The notes beneath the pieces are model-generated. The model saw only the letters and a list, made by a program, of their open reading frames with translations. It searched no databases and was not told the origin of the DNA. Made by a program: the position numbers and the translations under genes. From assembly GCA_949358305.1 (NCBI GenBank), contig OX442315.1:11930427-11994426 (forward strand): 64,000 nt of DNA, written 5' to 3'. The DNA is from Strigamia acuminata. Its lineage: Eukaryota > Arthropoda > Chilopoda > Geophilomorpha > Linotaeniidae. Below are positions 22,611-36,334 of this stretch, in pieces; positions within the stretch are counted from its first letter, which is position 1; every line of letters begins with the position of its first letter.

Positions 22611-25470
22611 TTCATTTATCAAGATCCGAGAGTTTGAAGGTCTAACCAAACGCTGTCATTTAGCCGCTGGTATTTGTCATTTGGCTTGTCGTATGTGGAA
22701 ATGCCAGCCGTAATTAAGAAGAAAGGAATTTTGTTTGATAATTAAAGCTTTTAGAAATGCAAGGTGCGGCTAAAATTGGGAAATGTTTGTTTATTCGCCT
22801 TTTTTTTATCCGGAGTGATTAATGCGAAGCGATGTCAGTTTTAATAAGGCGACATAAAGCATTAATGCGAAAGACTTGACAGGTCGTGCTCAACTGACTT
22901 GTAATATACGCGGAGTTTAGGGTTGAACAAGGCCGTCATTTGTTCTAGTTTGGTGTTGGCGGTGAGCTTTATGTGGTACCGCATCATTGATGTAAGGATT
23001 TACGGTCAACTGCTATTTAAAGGATTGGGACACTTTGGAAGAATCGAATAGGAATCGATTTTTTTTGGAGTTGTGGAATATCATTTTAGACTTCTAAACC
23101 TGATGTTTAGAAAGTCTCATGAAACGGTTCTGTCTGTCTGTCCGTCCGTCCGTCCGTCCGTCCGTCCGTCGTCAACGATTCCGCAAAAACTATAGCAGCT
23201 AGAGCAAAACGGACAACGGCATTAAATTCAGCATGCTTATATTAGTATTGTAAGGTATTTTCAGATTTCTCGGACCTCCGGTTGAATTAATAAACCGGTT
23301 TTAGTGCACTTTTAGCCGTCTAATAATACTACTTCCGTCCTGCACAGGAAGTTGTAACATTGTACTAGCGCCACCTGGCGGATCCCGTGAGCCATACGTT
23401 GCGATACGTTTTCCGCGCGATTTATTTCCCGATTGTAGCAAACCCCGGATGCAACAATTCCGCAGCATATCATTTCAAATTTTGGTGGGATTTTGTTTGT
23501 TGTTGCTTTATATTGGCAAAAAAAAAAAATTTTTTTTTTTTTTAAATTACTTTTCTTTTATTTCGGTGTTTTATTTAGGGACAAAAGGACAGGGTTTAGA
23601 AGTCTAATATGTAATGCTTCCCTGCATTACAAATCCCAGCTTGTTTTATCGATAATATTTTTTTCGGGTTTTTAATTCTTTTGAGGAGTCAAATTTATCG
23701 ATTTTATTTTTTGTGTAAAATTTTATTCGATTTTTAATTCGATTTTTTTTTATTTTTTTTTATTTTAAATCGATTAAAATCGAAAAAAAGAATTTAATTG
23801 TTAAAAAAAAAAATTAAATTGAGAAAAAAAAATCGATAAATATCGAAAAAAATTTAAATCGATTAACATTAATTGATTAAATTTTTTTCAATAATAGCAT
23901 TGACGTTTTTTGTTGTGTAGTGGGGGCCAATAAAAGAATTCCATTATTGATATTTCTTATCCACAAACAACGAATAACGAAATTGATCGACCAGTGAAAG
24001 TACGAAACCCGATATTTTTATTCAATTCGATTAATTAATTATTGATTCAACTCTATCTATTTATCCTTAACATTGTTAGCAATTTGATCTTAAAGAGGAC
24101 AGCAAACAATGTATCAACAATTTCTAAAACTTTTTTCAAATTGTTTGAACTTGATAACTGGTGTAAAACTATTCTTGCATTAATCTGTGCAGTTCACACC
24201 CCATTGTTACACATTCACGCATATCGTCTTTAACTTTTTCTATCTAATTATCAAAACTGACAACAAATCATTCTATCGTTGGCATCAGATGCAAATTTGT
24301 TATCGCACTCATAACCTGATTCTCCAAATGTCCATTGTTTTGTGTCTAATTATTGTTGAAAGTTTGTTAGAAATCCAATTACAAATGTTCAGCGGTTGTT
24401 GCCACCTGTGTGCAAACAATCGACCCAGTAATTATAATTTCTTATTTTTGCAACAATAATAGCAAAAATGATACCACGTGTTTAAACAATTATTAAAACA
24501 GATGTTTTGCAACAATAGAAAAGCATAAAACAATGGGTATATTCAGCCAGGTTAGGTTAGTTTTTGTTATATCCTTTTTTTTAAAGAAAAAAACTATGTT
24601 GTGCTTTCTTATCAATAGCGAAACCGCTTTGGGATGTTTACTGTAGCAGCACTATCAAATGTTATAGATTGATAACAATATATGTACATCCTAAAATAAA
24701 ATTTTTTTTTTGGGGGGGGGAGAGGGCGTTATCGCTACATGTGTTTGTGATTCACCAATCACTTACCGGGTTCCAAATTTAAAACATGAAGTGTTTAGAA
24801 ATCCTCTATAACTTTATAATTGACATTTTTTAGTGTGGCATGTTTCATATATGGTCACAGTTTTTTAGAAAAGTAAAAATCTGAATTTTGATTTCGGTGT
24901 CGATTAAACCTAAGTTGTCGTACTTCTGGCTGTAGCGCCGGCTACAGCGTCCTTACATTTTCCGCATGCCATTTCTGAATTATTTATTTATGTAATTTTG
25001 TCTGGATAGTTTATTTTTTATAATTGGAAGCTGGAAGCATATTTGTGAATTATTGTTATTGGGATGGAATATTATATGAGTGTTGCAAGCTTGAGTAAAG
25101 GATCGATCATTCATTGAATTCATTTAATCGATGTGGTGTATTACTAGAATTTAGTAACTTTATTAGTTGCAATGCCATTGTAATTAAAGCTGCTACCAGT
25201 AACTAGACCATATGAGAGAGGGTAGCTGGGGCACTTGGCGCGGGCCACAAGTCAAGAGGGGGACCCCAAAATATGGGATTATCAACTTAGAAACAAATTT
25301 TAACAGATCGATAACATTTGAGAAATAATAGTTCCCAATTCAAATTTTGCACCGGGAGGGAATTTTGGTCATGGTAAAAAAAATATCTATGCTGTGCACA
25401 TGTATGGATTTTACTCATAGGGGTCTAACATATTTAACTGGCATAAGCCCAATTTGGTGCTAGTTACACT
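22611..25470. other. Intronic sequence; microsatellite and motif-rich patches
   Basis: 22680-22930 is GC-balanced with TAAT-type homeodomain motifs (possible enhancer). A (GTCC)n microsatellite is at about 23126-23170. A CTCF-like site is at 23366-23381. Runs of ATCGAT-like AT-rich sequence are at 23690-23880. A T-run followed by a G-run is near 24705-24722. AGGTTAGGTT is at about 24551. No supported gene. Confidence 0.4.
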
Positions 25471-25489
25471 ACTACCGAAAGAAATTACT

Positions 25490-26480
25490 GGTAATGGCGT
25501 ACTGGGAGGCAATTTTTGGCAATCATGGAATTACTGGGAGGCAATTATTGGCAATAATGGAATTACTGGGAGGTAATTATTGGTAATGGAATTAATGTGA
25601 AACAATTACTGGAAAACAATTATTTACTGGGAAACAATTACTGGAAAACAATTACTTACAGGGAATCAATTACTGGGAGGAAATTATTGGTAATTGGATT
25701 ACTGGGAAACAATTACTGGTATGCCATGACTAGGAAACAGTGGTAAACCGTACGGGAAACCGTAACTGGGGAAACCGTAACTGGCAAAACTGTAATTGGC
25801 AAAACCATAACTGGGAAAAAAATTTACTAGTAAACTGCAACTGGAAAACTGCAACTGAAAAACTGCAACTGGAAAACTGCAACTGGAAAACTGCAACTGG
25901 AAAACTGCAACTGGAAAACTGCAACTGGAAAACTGCAACTGGAAAACTGCAACTGGAAAACTGCAACTGGAATTGTCTGGGAACCTGCAACTGGAATTGT
26001 CGGGAAAACTACAACTGGGAAATCGTCTAAAAAGCTGTTACTGGGGAATTGTCTAAAAAACTGTTCGTGTGAAATTGTCTAAAAAACTGTTACTGGGAAA
26101 TTGTCTAAAAAACTGTTACTGGAAAACTGTCTAACAAACTATTACTGGGAAACTGTCTAAAAACCTGTTACTGGGAAACTGTCTAAAAACCTGTTACTGG
26201 AAAACTGTCTAAAAAACTAAAACTGGGAAATTGTCTAAAAAACTGTTACTGGAAAACTGTCTAACAAACTATTACTGGGAAACTGTCTAAAAACCTGTTA
26301 CTGGGAAACTGTCTAAAAACCTGTTACTGGAAAACTGTCTAAAAAACTAAAACTGGGAAATTGTCTAAAAAACTGTTACTGGAAAACTGTCTAAAAAACT
26401 ATTACTGGGAAACTGTCTAAAAACCTGTTACTGGAAAACATTCTAAAAAACTGTTACTGGAAAACACTTAACTGGGAAAC
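25490..26480 (+). repeat. Minisatellite cluster built on ACTGGAAAA
   Basis: Blocks share ACTGG: variable TTACTGGGAGGCAATTATTGG units (25490-25735), a 14-bp AAAACTGCAACTGG array (25830-25975), and a 26-bp unit (TGGGAAACTGTCTAAAAACC plus TGTTAC) with a higher-order block repeated at about 26100-26220 and 26225-26345. Confidence 0.88.
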
Positions 26481-29400
26481 AATTACTAGCAAAATCAAAC
26501 AATATACAGTAGTCCTCTCTATTTTAAGACCTAAACCTTAGCAAAAATTATCTGTCAAGAAGTTTGAACTCCAAAAATAAATAACATTAACTCATTCACA
26601 TCAGATAGCACAAACAATAATTTATTAGACATTTTAAATCTCAAACATGCAAAAATAATTTTTCATGCAGAGTGTACCTTTAAATCTGCTCAAGCAAAAC
26701 TTAAAAATAAAATAAAACGAAGAAAGGGGGAAAAAATGTGCAAACGCAGCGTTGTCCGCGCTATTTTGCAAACAAATGTTCGCTGAACGTCTATTTTTAA
26801 CGTGAATTTACGACTTGGACCTGCTACGATGCTCGTGTCGCACTTTTGATGACGACTCACTTTTCAACAATGTTTTTTCCCCCCTTTCTGTCTTCGTCCC
26901 CTCCTGACTGACGACATTGACGCCCACTGGTGACACGAAGACAAATGATTTTTCACATTCAGCTTTTTTCGTACATTTCTTCTATACACTAATGAAAAAA
27001 AATGTTTCAATATTATTTAGAAAAAAGATAAGATAGAATTTTTTTTAAAAAAAATGGTGGACTCACCTATTTTGATGTAAATTTTTTTTTCTTCTTTTTT
27101 TTTCATATCAAGATTATTTGATATTTTTTTTTCTTCCATTTTTTTTTCGGAGTGGAGAAATATCATTTTTTTGAAAGCTGAGATGTGATTTATGGTTCCC
27201 TAGGAGTGTGTAATCTAAATTTTCATTTTTACAATGAAGTTTTTTTTCATGTGAAAGAGAATATAAAAATGATATTTGCAGGTTTTTTTTTTCTTTTCTT
27301 CTTTTTTCATCTTTTTTTATTAAATGGAAAAATTTAAGTTGAAGTAAGAAAGAAAAAAAAGAAAATTAGTTTTGAGCTGTTTTTGAATTGGTTGTGTCTG
27401 GTTGTCACTTATGACCAATTTTGGATGTGTGAAGCAGTGAAGCCATTTCCAATAAGTGGTTGTGAAATAACCAAGTGATAAATCAAAATAAGGTTGTGCT
27501 CTATCACCATTTTAAAGGAAATGATTTTTTTGGGGGAAAATAAGGGTCTTTGTGAAAGTGATTAAGGTGAGATTACTTTTTTGGAGGGGGAAATGAGGAA
27601 AAAAAAATGAATGAGAAAATAACAAGGGGAGAAATTTAGTTTTAAAAATGTAAATGAAATGCAGGTAAGGTTGTTGCAGTGGGAAAAAAATTAATGAAAA
27701 TTTAATTGAAATGTTTTTCGCACGCTAAATAGAAAAATTAGAAGAAAATTATTGATCCGAGTGCGAAAACATTTGCCAAAATTGTTTTCATTAATCAAAA
27801 ACAAAGTTCAAAGTTCAAAGTCCTACATTTGTTTGAAATATTTGAAATTTTCTCACCAGATGGTACTGTTATAACAATAACTACAACAATAATAATAACC
27901 TTGTTTTTAGAATCAGCAGTTGTTGAAGTAATTATAGCAGGTTCTATTGTTAAATAAAATGTGTAACAATACAGCGTATTGAAAAAGTCTTCATAGGCCA
28001 CCTCTTGACAATCTTCAGCAGCTATTGGGGAGAAAAATAATACAAAAGATAGTAATATTGGACAAAGGAAGTGGAAATTGTCCCCCAGAATGTTATAAGT
28101 TCCTAATTTTAGTTGGCTTTGTTACTAATGTCATTACCGACTACAACTGGAAGAGGAACAAAGACAGAAGTTTAAGCGGAAGGATCGTTAGAGCAAAAAA
28201 AAAACAATTATCTTACAAACATTTCTGTAAAATTAAAGAAAAATTGTCTTCAATTCATCTAGCCGGCCCACAAGATGAGATCTCTATGCTTTAAGACAGG
28301 GCTGTTCACCTTGTTCGGAGAGACGGGCCAAATGGAATTTTTCAAGTTAGGCTGCAGGCCAAGGAGGAAATTTCCAACTTGGGCTATGGGCCAGACAATC
28401 AAAAATCTATTTACTTACATCCAGTCTTTAGGGATTTTTACATGACAGTATTTGGCAGATTTACCATAAGAAGCCTATTAGATATTCGATATTCGGTGAC
28501 TTTCGCATTCGGTGCACCTCCCACTGAAGGCAAGTGCCCACACATTCAGTCATTGATTTTTAGTAGCAGATGTGACAGAAGTAACCTAATCTGGTCCCAG
28601 GATAGAGCTTATCCGGTCAGATCACCACAATACCTGACAATTTCATTTTGTTTGCTTTTTTTGTGGAGATGGCACAGCGAGGTAATGGGATCGGGATGAT
28701 AGAAATTTTCAGCACTCAGGAAAAGGCTGAGTAAATGATCTCTTCACTGGCTGGAGAATTATAGTGTTCTGCCAATCAATGAGATGGGCCAAGAGATAAT
28801 GGCTGGTCAGCAGCAGCTCTAATGTGATGGCTGCATGAAGTGCTCATGTGTGATGTAATGAGGAGTTTTGTTTCATCTTGTTTGTTAAAGGGTTGTGTTG
28901 CGAGGAGGATGCCAATAATATTAATTTCTTGAATTTATATTTGTTTGTTGTGTGTTTGGAGTGTTTATTTACAAATGACAAACAATTCAGAGGATTAAAG
29001 CGGTTTTTAGTGTTGGTTATATTGTTAACAATTAAAAAGAATCGGTGGATTTTGAAAGTGAATTTCAATTTGTTGTTTTGAGGATTCTGTCTCATTTCTC
29101 AACTTGTGATGTAATTATTTTTTTTTTATTAATATAATTTTTTATTTTTGAATATTCATGAGCAACTTTTTTAATTGTGAAAGTTTGAACGCATTTATCA
29201 AACATGAATGCATAATCCAAACTTGGAAAAGGATTATATGCAATTAGAGAGTGCAAAATTAGAAATTTCTTTAAATTAAAAAAATAAATATTCATGAAAA
29301 ACATGTTGACGTTGAAAGTCAAAACCCACAGGAATTAACCCAAACCGTCAAATCTATGGTGCAATTTCCATACTGTCTAAATCCACAAACTAAAGCGCCA

Positions 29401-29680
29401 TTGAAAGGTCCCAAAAGCTCTTGCCAGATGGCACTGTTAGCAACAGTCAAGATAAACACTCAGCAACAATGCTGTCTGGTGTTAGCAGGTGGTACACGCA
29501 ACAAACACAAAAGCCGAAAAGCCGAACAAATTTGCTGATACAACAATATCTCAAAGATTTTTTAATAAAATAGAATTTTGTTTACACAAGTGATCTTATT
29601 ACAACGCTCCGCCTCCATTTCTCCCATGATACATTGCTTCGACATGCAGCGACAAGATAATAACAGATAAGGTGAGTGTT
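26481..29680. other. Intronic sequence, no gene
   Basis: 26740-26940 is GC-balanced. 27000-27350 is poly-T/poly-A rich. A CTCF-like core TTGCCAGATGGCAC is at 29421-29434. Short ORFs (28025, 28379) show no family features. Confidence 0.3.
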
Positions 29681-29682
29681 TA

Positions 29683-29850
29683 TTGAATCAAGATGTATGT
29701 TTTTTTTGTCTTCGTCGTGTGAGTTCGGAGGATTTGCGATGTGTGACCAAGGGACATGCGGTGTACTCGTCCTTGATGGCGAGCTCTTCATCGCAGTCAA
29801 CGTCGAGGGATTCGGAATGGTTCTGCCTGTCCCCAACGCTTCACACAAGA
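29683..29850 (-). CDS. Possible small terminal exon, unknown protein
   Basis: A CpG-rich island in AT-rich DNA. The - strand reads QNHSESLDVDCDEELAIKDE and then YTACPLVTHRKSSELTRRRQ, ending at a TGA followed within about a dozen bases by AATAAA. A plausible acceptor AG precedes it (GGGGACAG). The acidic-then-basic composition is protein-like, but every frame here is nearly open because the patch is GC-rich, and I recognise no family. A regulatory CpG patch is equally possible. Confidence 0.25.
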
Positions 29851-29880
29851 CAAAACATGTCCTATAAACACTTCAACGGC

Positions 29881-31840
29881 CTGTAGGCCTTTTTGCTAAG
29901 CTAAATCATTCAGAATTTACAGATCCGCAGATTAAATCCGATAAATCCAAGGCCAGAAAAAATGTTTGTAATAATTTAAATCACGAGTAATCGACTAATC
30001 AAAGTAATCAAAGTTGTCAACTAATCGCTCATTTAATGAAACCCCTTATTATAAAAGTGAGGTAGAAACTGGACGTGTGTTAGCTACAGCATGATGCTGT
30101 ATGCAGATCAATCAACCGGTCGATTGGAAATGCTGGTTTTGTCACGATCGTGCTAGCTGCAGCATGGTGCACAAAATTTTTAAACAATGGATTATCTCAA
30201 ATTTACTGCTATGGTGGGCTCTGTTTGGTGAAGCATGTGAATTGTTACATTTGTAAGGGGCTTATTAAGCTGAGATTAATGAGATATGAATTTTATTTAA
30301 CTTAGAGTGACAAAATAGGTCAGGCGCCATGTTGGCAAAATCATAAGATACTTGTAGCGGATTGGCTCGCTTATTTCATGAAATAAGGTTACAATTTAGA
30401 CATTAATCTTAATTACACCCTGTTAAAAGATTATAAGGTTATAACTTGACTTTTTATAACCCGCTAATAGCCTTTATCAAACTCTAATAATGACACTGCT
30501 GTAATGGCGATTGCTGGTTGGTTTCTCGTAGTCCAAACTCCATCTATTGGCAAAATATTAAGGAAAAGCCATAGGTCAATAAAGGATGGTTTTTGATTAG
30601 GCAGGCTCAGTTGTTGTCTTCAGCAGTCTCTAGTGAGAGTAACTGGAGATAATTGGTGCATGGTCCTGGCATATGCTTTGGTCACCTGAGTCAATAATTA
30701 ACATTCAGTAAGTTTGTCTCCAGTTTGAAAAGTAAATGAGATTTTCTTGTAATAAATTAATCTGTGTTGTGGTTTTTAGCATTGCAGCTTTAATTTGAAA
30801 CCAAATTTTCCAAACTTGACCACAGCTTAATTAAAATGAAATTAAAAACAAAATGTACACTTGCTCATTCCAAGCTCTTACCAAGAGCATTAGAGCCAAT
30901 GATTAAATGGAATTGCACAGTTTGTTTTTATGTAAATAGTTTTGGATTTATAATCCATGTGGTTTTATGCATAAAATTCAGTTTTAAACCTGTCCAATCA
31001 TAACCAAGCCTTCATATTCTTAATATAACACTAGATGGTTTCATGAGCTTCACTGTTGAAGCTATGGGACTGCACTGTGTAGATACGTTTGTGATATCTG
31101 TGCTGTGCAGCCATCATAAAATGCACACACAAAAAAGCAGCCATTCATGTGTACTTAGAAAAATGCATAAATTATCCAGAGTTGCCCACTCAACATGGCT
31201 ACCACAAGTAAATGGCAGCAGCTCAGTTAAGCTTGAAAAGGGGAGGCTGGTGCTGAGATTGGTTTTTGTTTTGCTGAGCATAAACACCACAAGGCATGAA
31301 TCTTTCTCATGTTAATTTAATTAGTCAGTTTAGGGACTATTCCCCAGTCCTCAGCATTGATTTTTGCATTGTTTGCATCCATTCACTGAAGTATGTGGCA
31401 AAAGATATTTATTTCTGCAAGATTTTTGCAAGATTTTCTGAATTCTATTAAATTCTGCAAAAGTTTGTAAACTTCCACTTGTTATTGTGTTAAGAAAGTA
31501 ATTTTGCAAAGTGAATTCTGTGAAAAAAGAAAAAAAAAGGTTTAAAAGTGTGCAAAACACTGCACAGCCCACTGCAAATAAAATTTTGAGAAAAATGTTC
31601 CAACTGTATACAAGTGTAATCAAATTATGTGGGAAATATTATGAGTGTTTGCTGATTCTTGTTACGAGAGTGGCTACTTAAATTTGCAGTAACAATTTCA
31701 TAACAAAAATCAACAAAAATGGTCGGTTTTGTGATAACGAGCAGCTAATACACAGTTTGCGGCAGGTACTTTTCTCTTATAAAAACCCCTGTTAAGCCTA
31801 TAAGTATAGTGGAAAACTTATAACTCTACCGGAGCTTACA
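29881..31840. other. Intronic sequence, no gene
   Basis: Two direct copies of a short motif, GTTAGCTACAGCATGATGC and GCTAGCTGCAGCATGGTGC, lie at about 30079 and 30149. Otherwise nothing was recognised. Confidence 0.3.
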
Positions 31841-31845
31841 CTAGT

Positions 31846-32382
31846 GAGTTTGCGGTTGCCAATTGTTCCTTGTAATTATGAGCTTGTAACTCATAATTAT
31901 AAAAATGGATTTATAACATAACGTAACTCCTCAACTTTTACACTATTTTTTAAAATAAGGGAGCCAATCAGATCGCTTAACACTATTTGAAGCTCCTCCC
32001 ACTATTGCAAATGGCGCTGATGGTGCTGATGGAAATTCAAAATGGCTGCCTGACCTGTTTCAACATTCAGCCTCAATCACAATTTCTTTCTGCCATCGAA
32101 GGATAGAAACAACTAAAATCATTCCAGGTAAGCAAATAAATAAACTGGAAGACAATTTTATGTCTGAAAAATGTCAAATTAGTAAAACTACAGATTTTCA
32201 TTTTCTTTTGCATATGGATTTGTTCTACCATTACATGCAAGGGATTTGTACTGTTCACATGGTATTTATAAGTATAATTTATAAAATATATTTGTTGTAC
32301 CGCAAGTGCCTATTTCCACAAGGAATTATAATTATGAGCTTGTAACTCATAATTATAAGGAACAATTGGCAACTGCAAACTC
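31846..32382. mobile_element. TIR element with ~56-bp arms (537 bp)
   Basis: The left arm, starting GAGTTTGCGGTTGCCAATTG, is the inverse of the right arm ending CAATTGGCAACTGCAAACTC. Each arm holds a hairpin TAATTATGAG...CTCATAATTA. No coding capacity. Target duplication not resolved, so the superfamily is unknown. Confidence 0.75.
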
Positions 32383-34055
32383 CCTACTGTACTATCGAAG
32401 TTATACCATGGTTATACTGTACGTTCTATCTCGGACGATCAACTATAGGACTTCTTATCCCCCATTTTTTTGGAATCTAAGTTGTCAGGTGGAAATGTGA
32501 AGTAGGCGCCATCTGGCGTCGCAATGTAAATTTTTTTTACGGGCAAATGGTGGACAACTGGCATCTGCTATTTACATTTCTGGCAAAAATTATAAATTTT
32601 GTCCATTTATATTTAACGTTGGAATTAAACAACAAATATAGCAATATTTGTTTGATAGCTTGAAAACAATATGAAAATTTATTTAGAAAATAAAATAAAT
32701 ATTTTCTTATCAAATCCAAAACAAAATACAATAATTCTAATCATTTTAAAGTTAAGCACTCAAAAAAATTGAAAATAAACAGAACTACTTTTCCTTGCGG
32801 TAGTGCACAGTCTCCAGTTAGCCAATTGAGCCAAAGAGTATAAAAAAAAAATCTTTTATGGGATATTTTAATATAATTGGAGATTTGAGAAAATGTGGTC
32901 ATACAGTGGACATGCCAATAGCGGAACAATGTCTATTGCTGTGTGGAAATGTTGGGTAAACCACCAGGGTATCTGTAATTGGTAACAGCTGAACACAACT
33001 TGTTGCAAATCACTTTTATTGACTGTTGAGGCAGATTAGTTTAAGTTGAAAAGTTGTATGGAAATAGAAGAGTTTCTTATCTTTATTTTTTATTTTTATT
33101 TTATACATGAAAACAACGTTTAAAACCACTGGAGATTCTTGAGAATGATGGTACAAAGTATCACCAAGAAAAAAAAACTGCCATAAATTGCAATTTTTTC
33201 TGCTTCATTATTCATTCCCAGCATGAGATTTAGTTTTAAAACCAGCACATTAGTAATTTAGAAAAATTGAGAATAAATCTCATTTGGCTTGTGCATCTTC
33301 CTATCCTTTACCATTGTAATACAAATTGGGGATAGGGAGATGTAAACTCAATTTTGTCAAGTTCAATTTGGAATTCAACACATCTATCTGTGTGCATGAA
33401 CCAATTTACAATTCTAAACAAACAAAAAAAGAAGAGAAAAAAAAGGAGAGTAAAAGAGAAAGGGGAAAGGATGTTCAACTCCTGTTTCAGATCCAAATCT
33501 TTGGAATACAAATCTCATGTTTGCAGAGCCACTTTGACAGTCAACTTGGCTTGAGGAATGTTATTGAAGACAAGACATGGCCATCAAAATGAATGGATAA
33601 AATAGAGATTTGCAAGCTAAAGTGGACAGTGTAGTGAAATCCAGCCATCACAATTTTCAGCACTACACAACACCCCTCATGTTTTTTTATATATAAATGT
33701 TGGAAGTTGTTTCCATTCAGAATGAGTGTTGGATTATTGGAGTATTGGGATTAAGGTGGTTTTTCATTATTTTGAAAAGTGTGGAATTTGGGGGAAGGTA
33801 AAAGAAGGGAATTTGGAAGTTGTTTTCGGTATATGTGGGATTTTTTTTTAATGTGGGTATTAATATGCAATGGATTTGTTTGGTTTTAGGGGAAGGGATT
33901 TTGATGGAGATGAGTTTTTAATTGGTATTTTTAGTTTTTCATAAATATTAAATGTGAAGGGGTTTAGATTTGTGTTGATAGGTAACACTGAGTGCGATTT
34001 AATTTTAAAATATAGCGTTAGTTTTGAAGTTTTAATATGAGGGCAAACAAATTAA
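32383..34055. other. Intronic sequence, no gene
   Basis: A CTCF-like palindromic core GGCGCCATCTGGCG is at 32505-32518. The rest is AT-rich with no supported feature. Confidence 0.3.
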
Positions 34056-34064
34056 AGCGAAAGA

Positions 34065-34260
34065 AAGATAACAATAAACAATTAGCAGAATCAACAAACA
34101 ATTAGAAAAAACAATAACGAAAAATGCAAAAAGCAACAAACGATTAGAAAAAACAATAACGAAAAATGCAAAAAGCAACAAATATTTAGAAAAAACAATA
34201 ACGAAAAATGCAAAAAGCAACAAACAATTAGAAAAAACAGTAACAAATTGTAAACAAGTG
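34065..34260 (+). repeat. 42-bp minisatellite, about 4 copies
   Basis: The unit contains TTAGAAAAAACAATAACGAA and AAATGCAAAAAGCAACAAA. Because 42 is a multiple of three, the - strand shows artefact ORFs of Phe, Leu and Ile. Confidence 0.88.
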
Positions 34261-34790
34261 CATTGCAAAACCCCGAAAAAAGCAAACTGAAAAACAGAAA
34301 AATACCACAAATTTAGAATAACATGGTACGGATAGAAAAAACAACAAATTTATAAAATAAAATACAGTACGGACTACGGAGTAATAGAAAGAAAAAGAGC
34401 AAAAATGTAAAGGTTTATTGAAAATCTTTAATTCCATGTGGGGTTAGTTTTTATTACAGAAAATCTATTTATCTGAGCCGATCAAATAGCAAAAGGTCAA
34501 AACAGATGAGAAATAAAAAACAATTTATTTTGTTTTTGTATGAACTTCATTCTATTTACATCTGACTATTATAGAAGAGAGAAAAAAAAATTGCATTCTT
34601 CAGTTATTTATTCACCTGAATAATTGAAGTGGGAGAAAATATTAACCCAGCAAAAAATGAACAAAAAAACATACAAATGTTAGATAATAAAAATGGAGGA
34701 GAAATAAATTATTTTTTGGAGTTTACAGAAATTTGGATGTAAATTTCACATTTTTGTCAATATTTGTGCAGTTTTGTATTTAATTAAAAA

Positions 34791-34828
<38 letters not shown>

Positions 34829-36285
34829 TACTTAGGATACTAGAACTTCTCTTTTGATTTTTCTTGATTGTTTTTATCTTGATTTGTAACTTAAGGAGAA
34901 GCTGTACTTTTAAAACAAACTTAATTAACCCATCCTAAGGTGGGTAGAAAGGAGCTGAGGATATGTTTTATGAACACATCTGTATCATGTGACCTTTTAT
35001 TCAATCCACAAGTCCATTAGCAAAAGCCTGGCAATGTAATGGAGTTTCAGGTCAAGTTACACAGGTCACTTTTCTAAACATGAAAATGCATTTGGACTTC
35101 TTTCCCCTCATCCATCCATCTTTTTCTTAAAAAAAATAAAAGACGAAAAAACTCATTTCATTTTTTTTAAAGATAACTGCATTTTTTTTATCTATCATTT
35201 ATCAATTTGTCTTCCTTTTCATCATTTATCATTTTAAATCTTTATTAGGCCTATTTTATTCAATTTTTTATGGATATTTTTTAATCTCGAATTTTATTGC
35301 TGTTGTTTAAGCTGAGGCACTAAGTTGGAATGAAAAGAAGGCGAGAGAACTCCCAAGCAGAAAATATCTGGTTTCCAATAGCAACCAAGTAGGTTCTTAG
35401 AAAGCCTCTTCTCGATATTACATCCCATCCTTTTCACAAGCCGCCTCCTCTCTCTCTCTTTCTCTCTCGCTCTCTAGGAGAACAAAGTATTGCACTTTTT
35501 GTGTGATTTTTTTTGTTCCGTAGTTTGACAGCTGAAATAGAAATGGCCATATAACACCGGTGTTATAATTATTAAATGGAGGTATAAATTAATTGAATTG
35601 TCATTGAAATCGTAAATAATAAGAGCTTACGAAGAATCTTGATTGTTGTTTTTGGTGTTATTGCAAAGAAATTTAACAATTAGGTGTTGCTGTGATAATT
35701 ATTAGATTTAATTATTTTATAACAATTGCGTAAACAATTGTATACCATCAACAAATAAATGATGTTACTTATGGCTTGTCTAATTGAAATAATGCTTTGT
35801 TTAAATGAATGGTTTTACATTGCTGAGAACTTTAGTAGGAATGGTGCGAAGCGAAGCTATCGGAAATCTCCAAAATTTGAATCGAACCGGTCGATTGACA
35901 AGTTTTAATCTTTTCGTGAGCTTTGGAGTTTCGCGCCTGCACGATCGGCTGATGGGATTAAAAGAAAATGTTGGAAAAAGTTTTAATTTCAATCGGATTA
36001 GTCATTTATTTAAGCAGATATAATCTAAGTTATTGGCAGAATATCTATAACTAATTTATTTTAGATTCTTCAATGTAGGAAACATCATTTAATATTTACA
36101 GAAAATTGCAAGAGTTTAGATCATGAATTTAATGCAAATAACTAATCTGAGGTGCACATCAAACAAAGAAAATTAGTAACGAAGAGAACTCGCTCTATAA
36201 TAGAACCGGCTACGGGCTACCCCAAGGATTGGTCACTTATCAAAACTCGGATCCGAACCCTTTTAATATCCAGTAGTGGAAAAAA
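34261..36285. other. Intronic sequence with microsatellites
   Basis: (AAT)n is at about 34793-34825 and a CT-rich tract at about 35446-35478. 35800-36020 is GC-balanced with open frames on both strands but no recognisable product. Confidence 0.35.
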
Positions 36286-36334
36286 CTCTTCTTAGAGCAA
36301 GCTCCCCTCTAAACTGGACACAAGGCATTCCAGA

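Noticed and set aside
28379-28699. 106-codon + strand ORF
   Set aside because: No domain, no codon bias distinguishable from flanks, no homology that I recognise.
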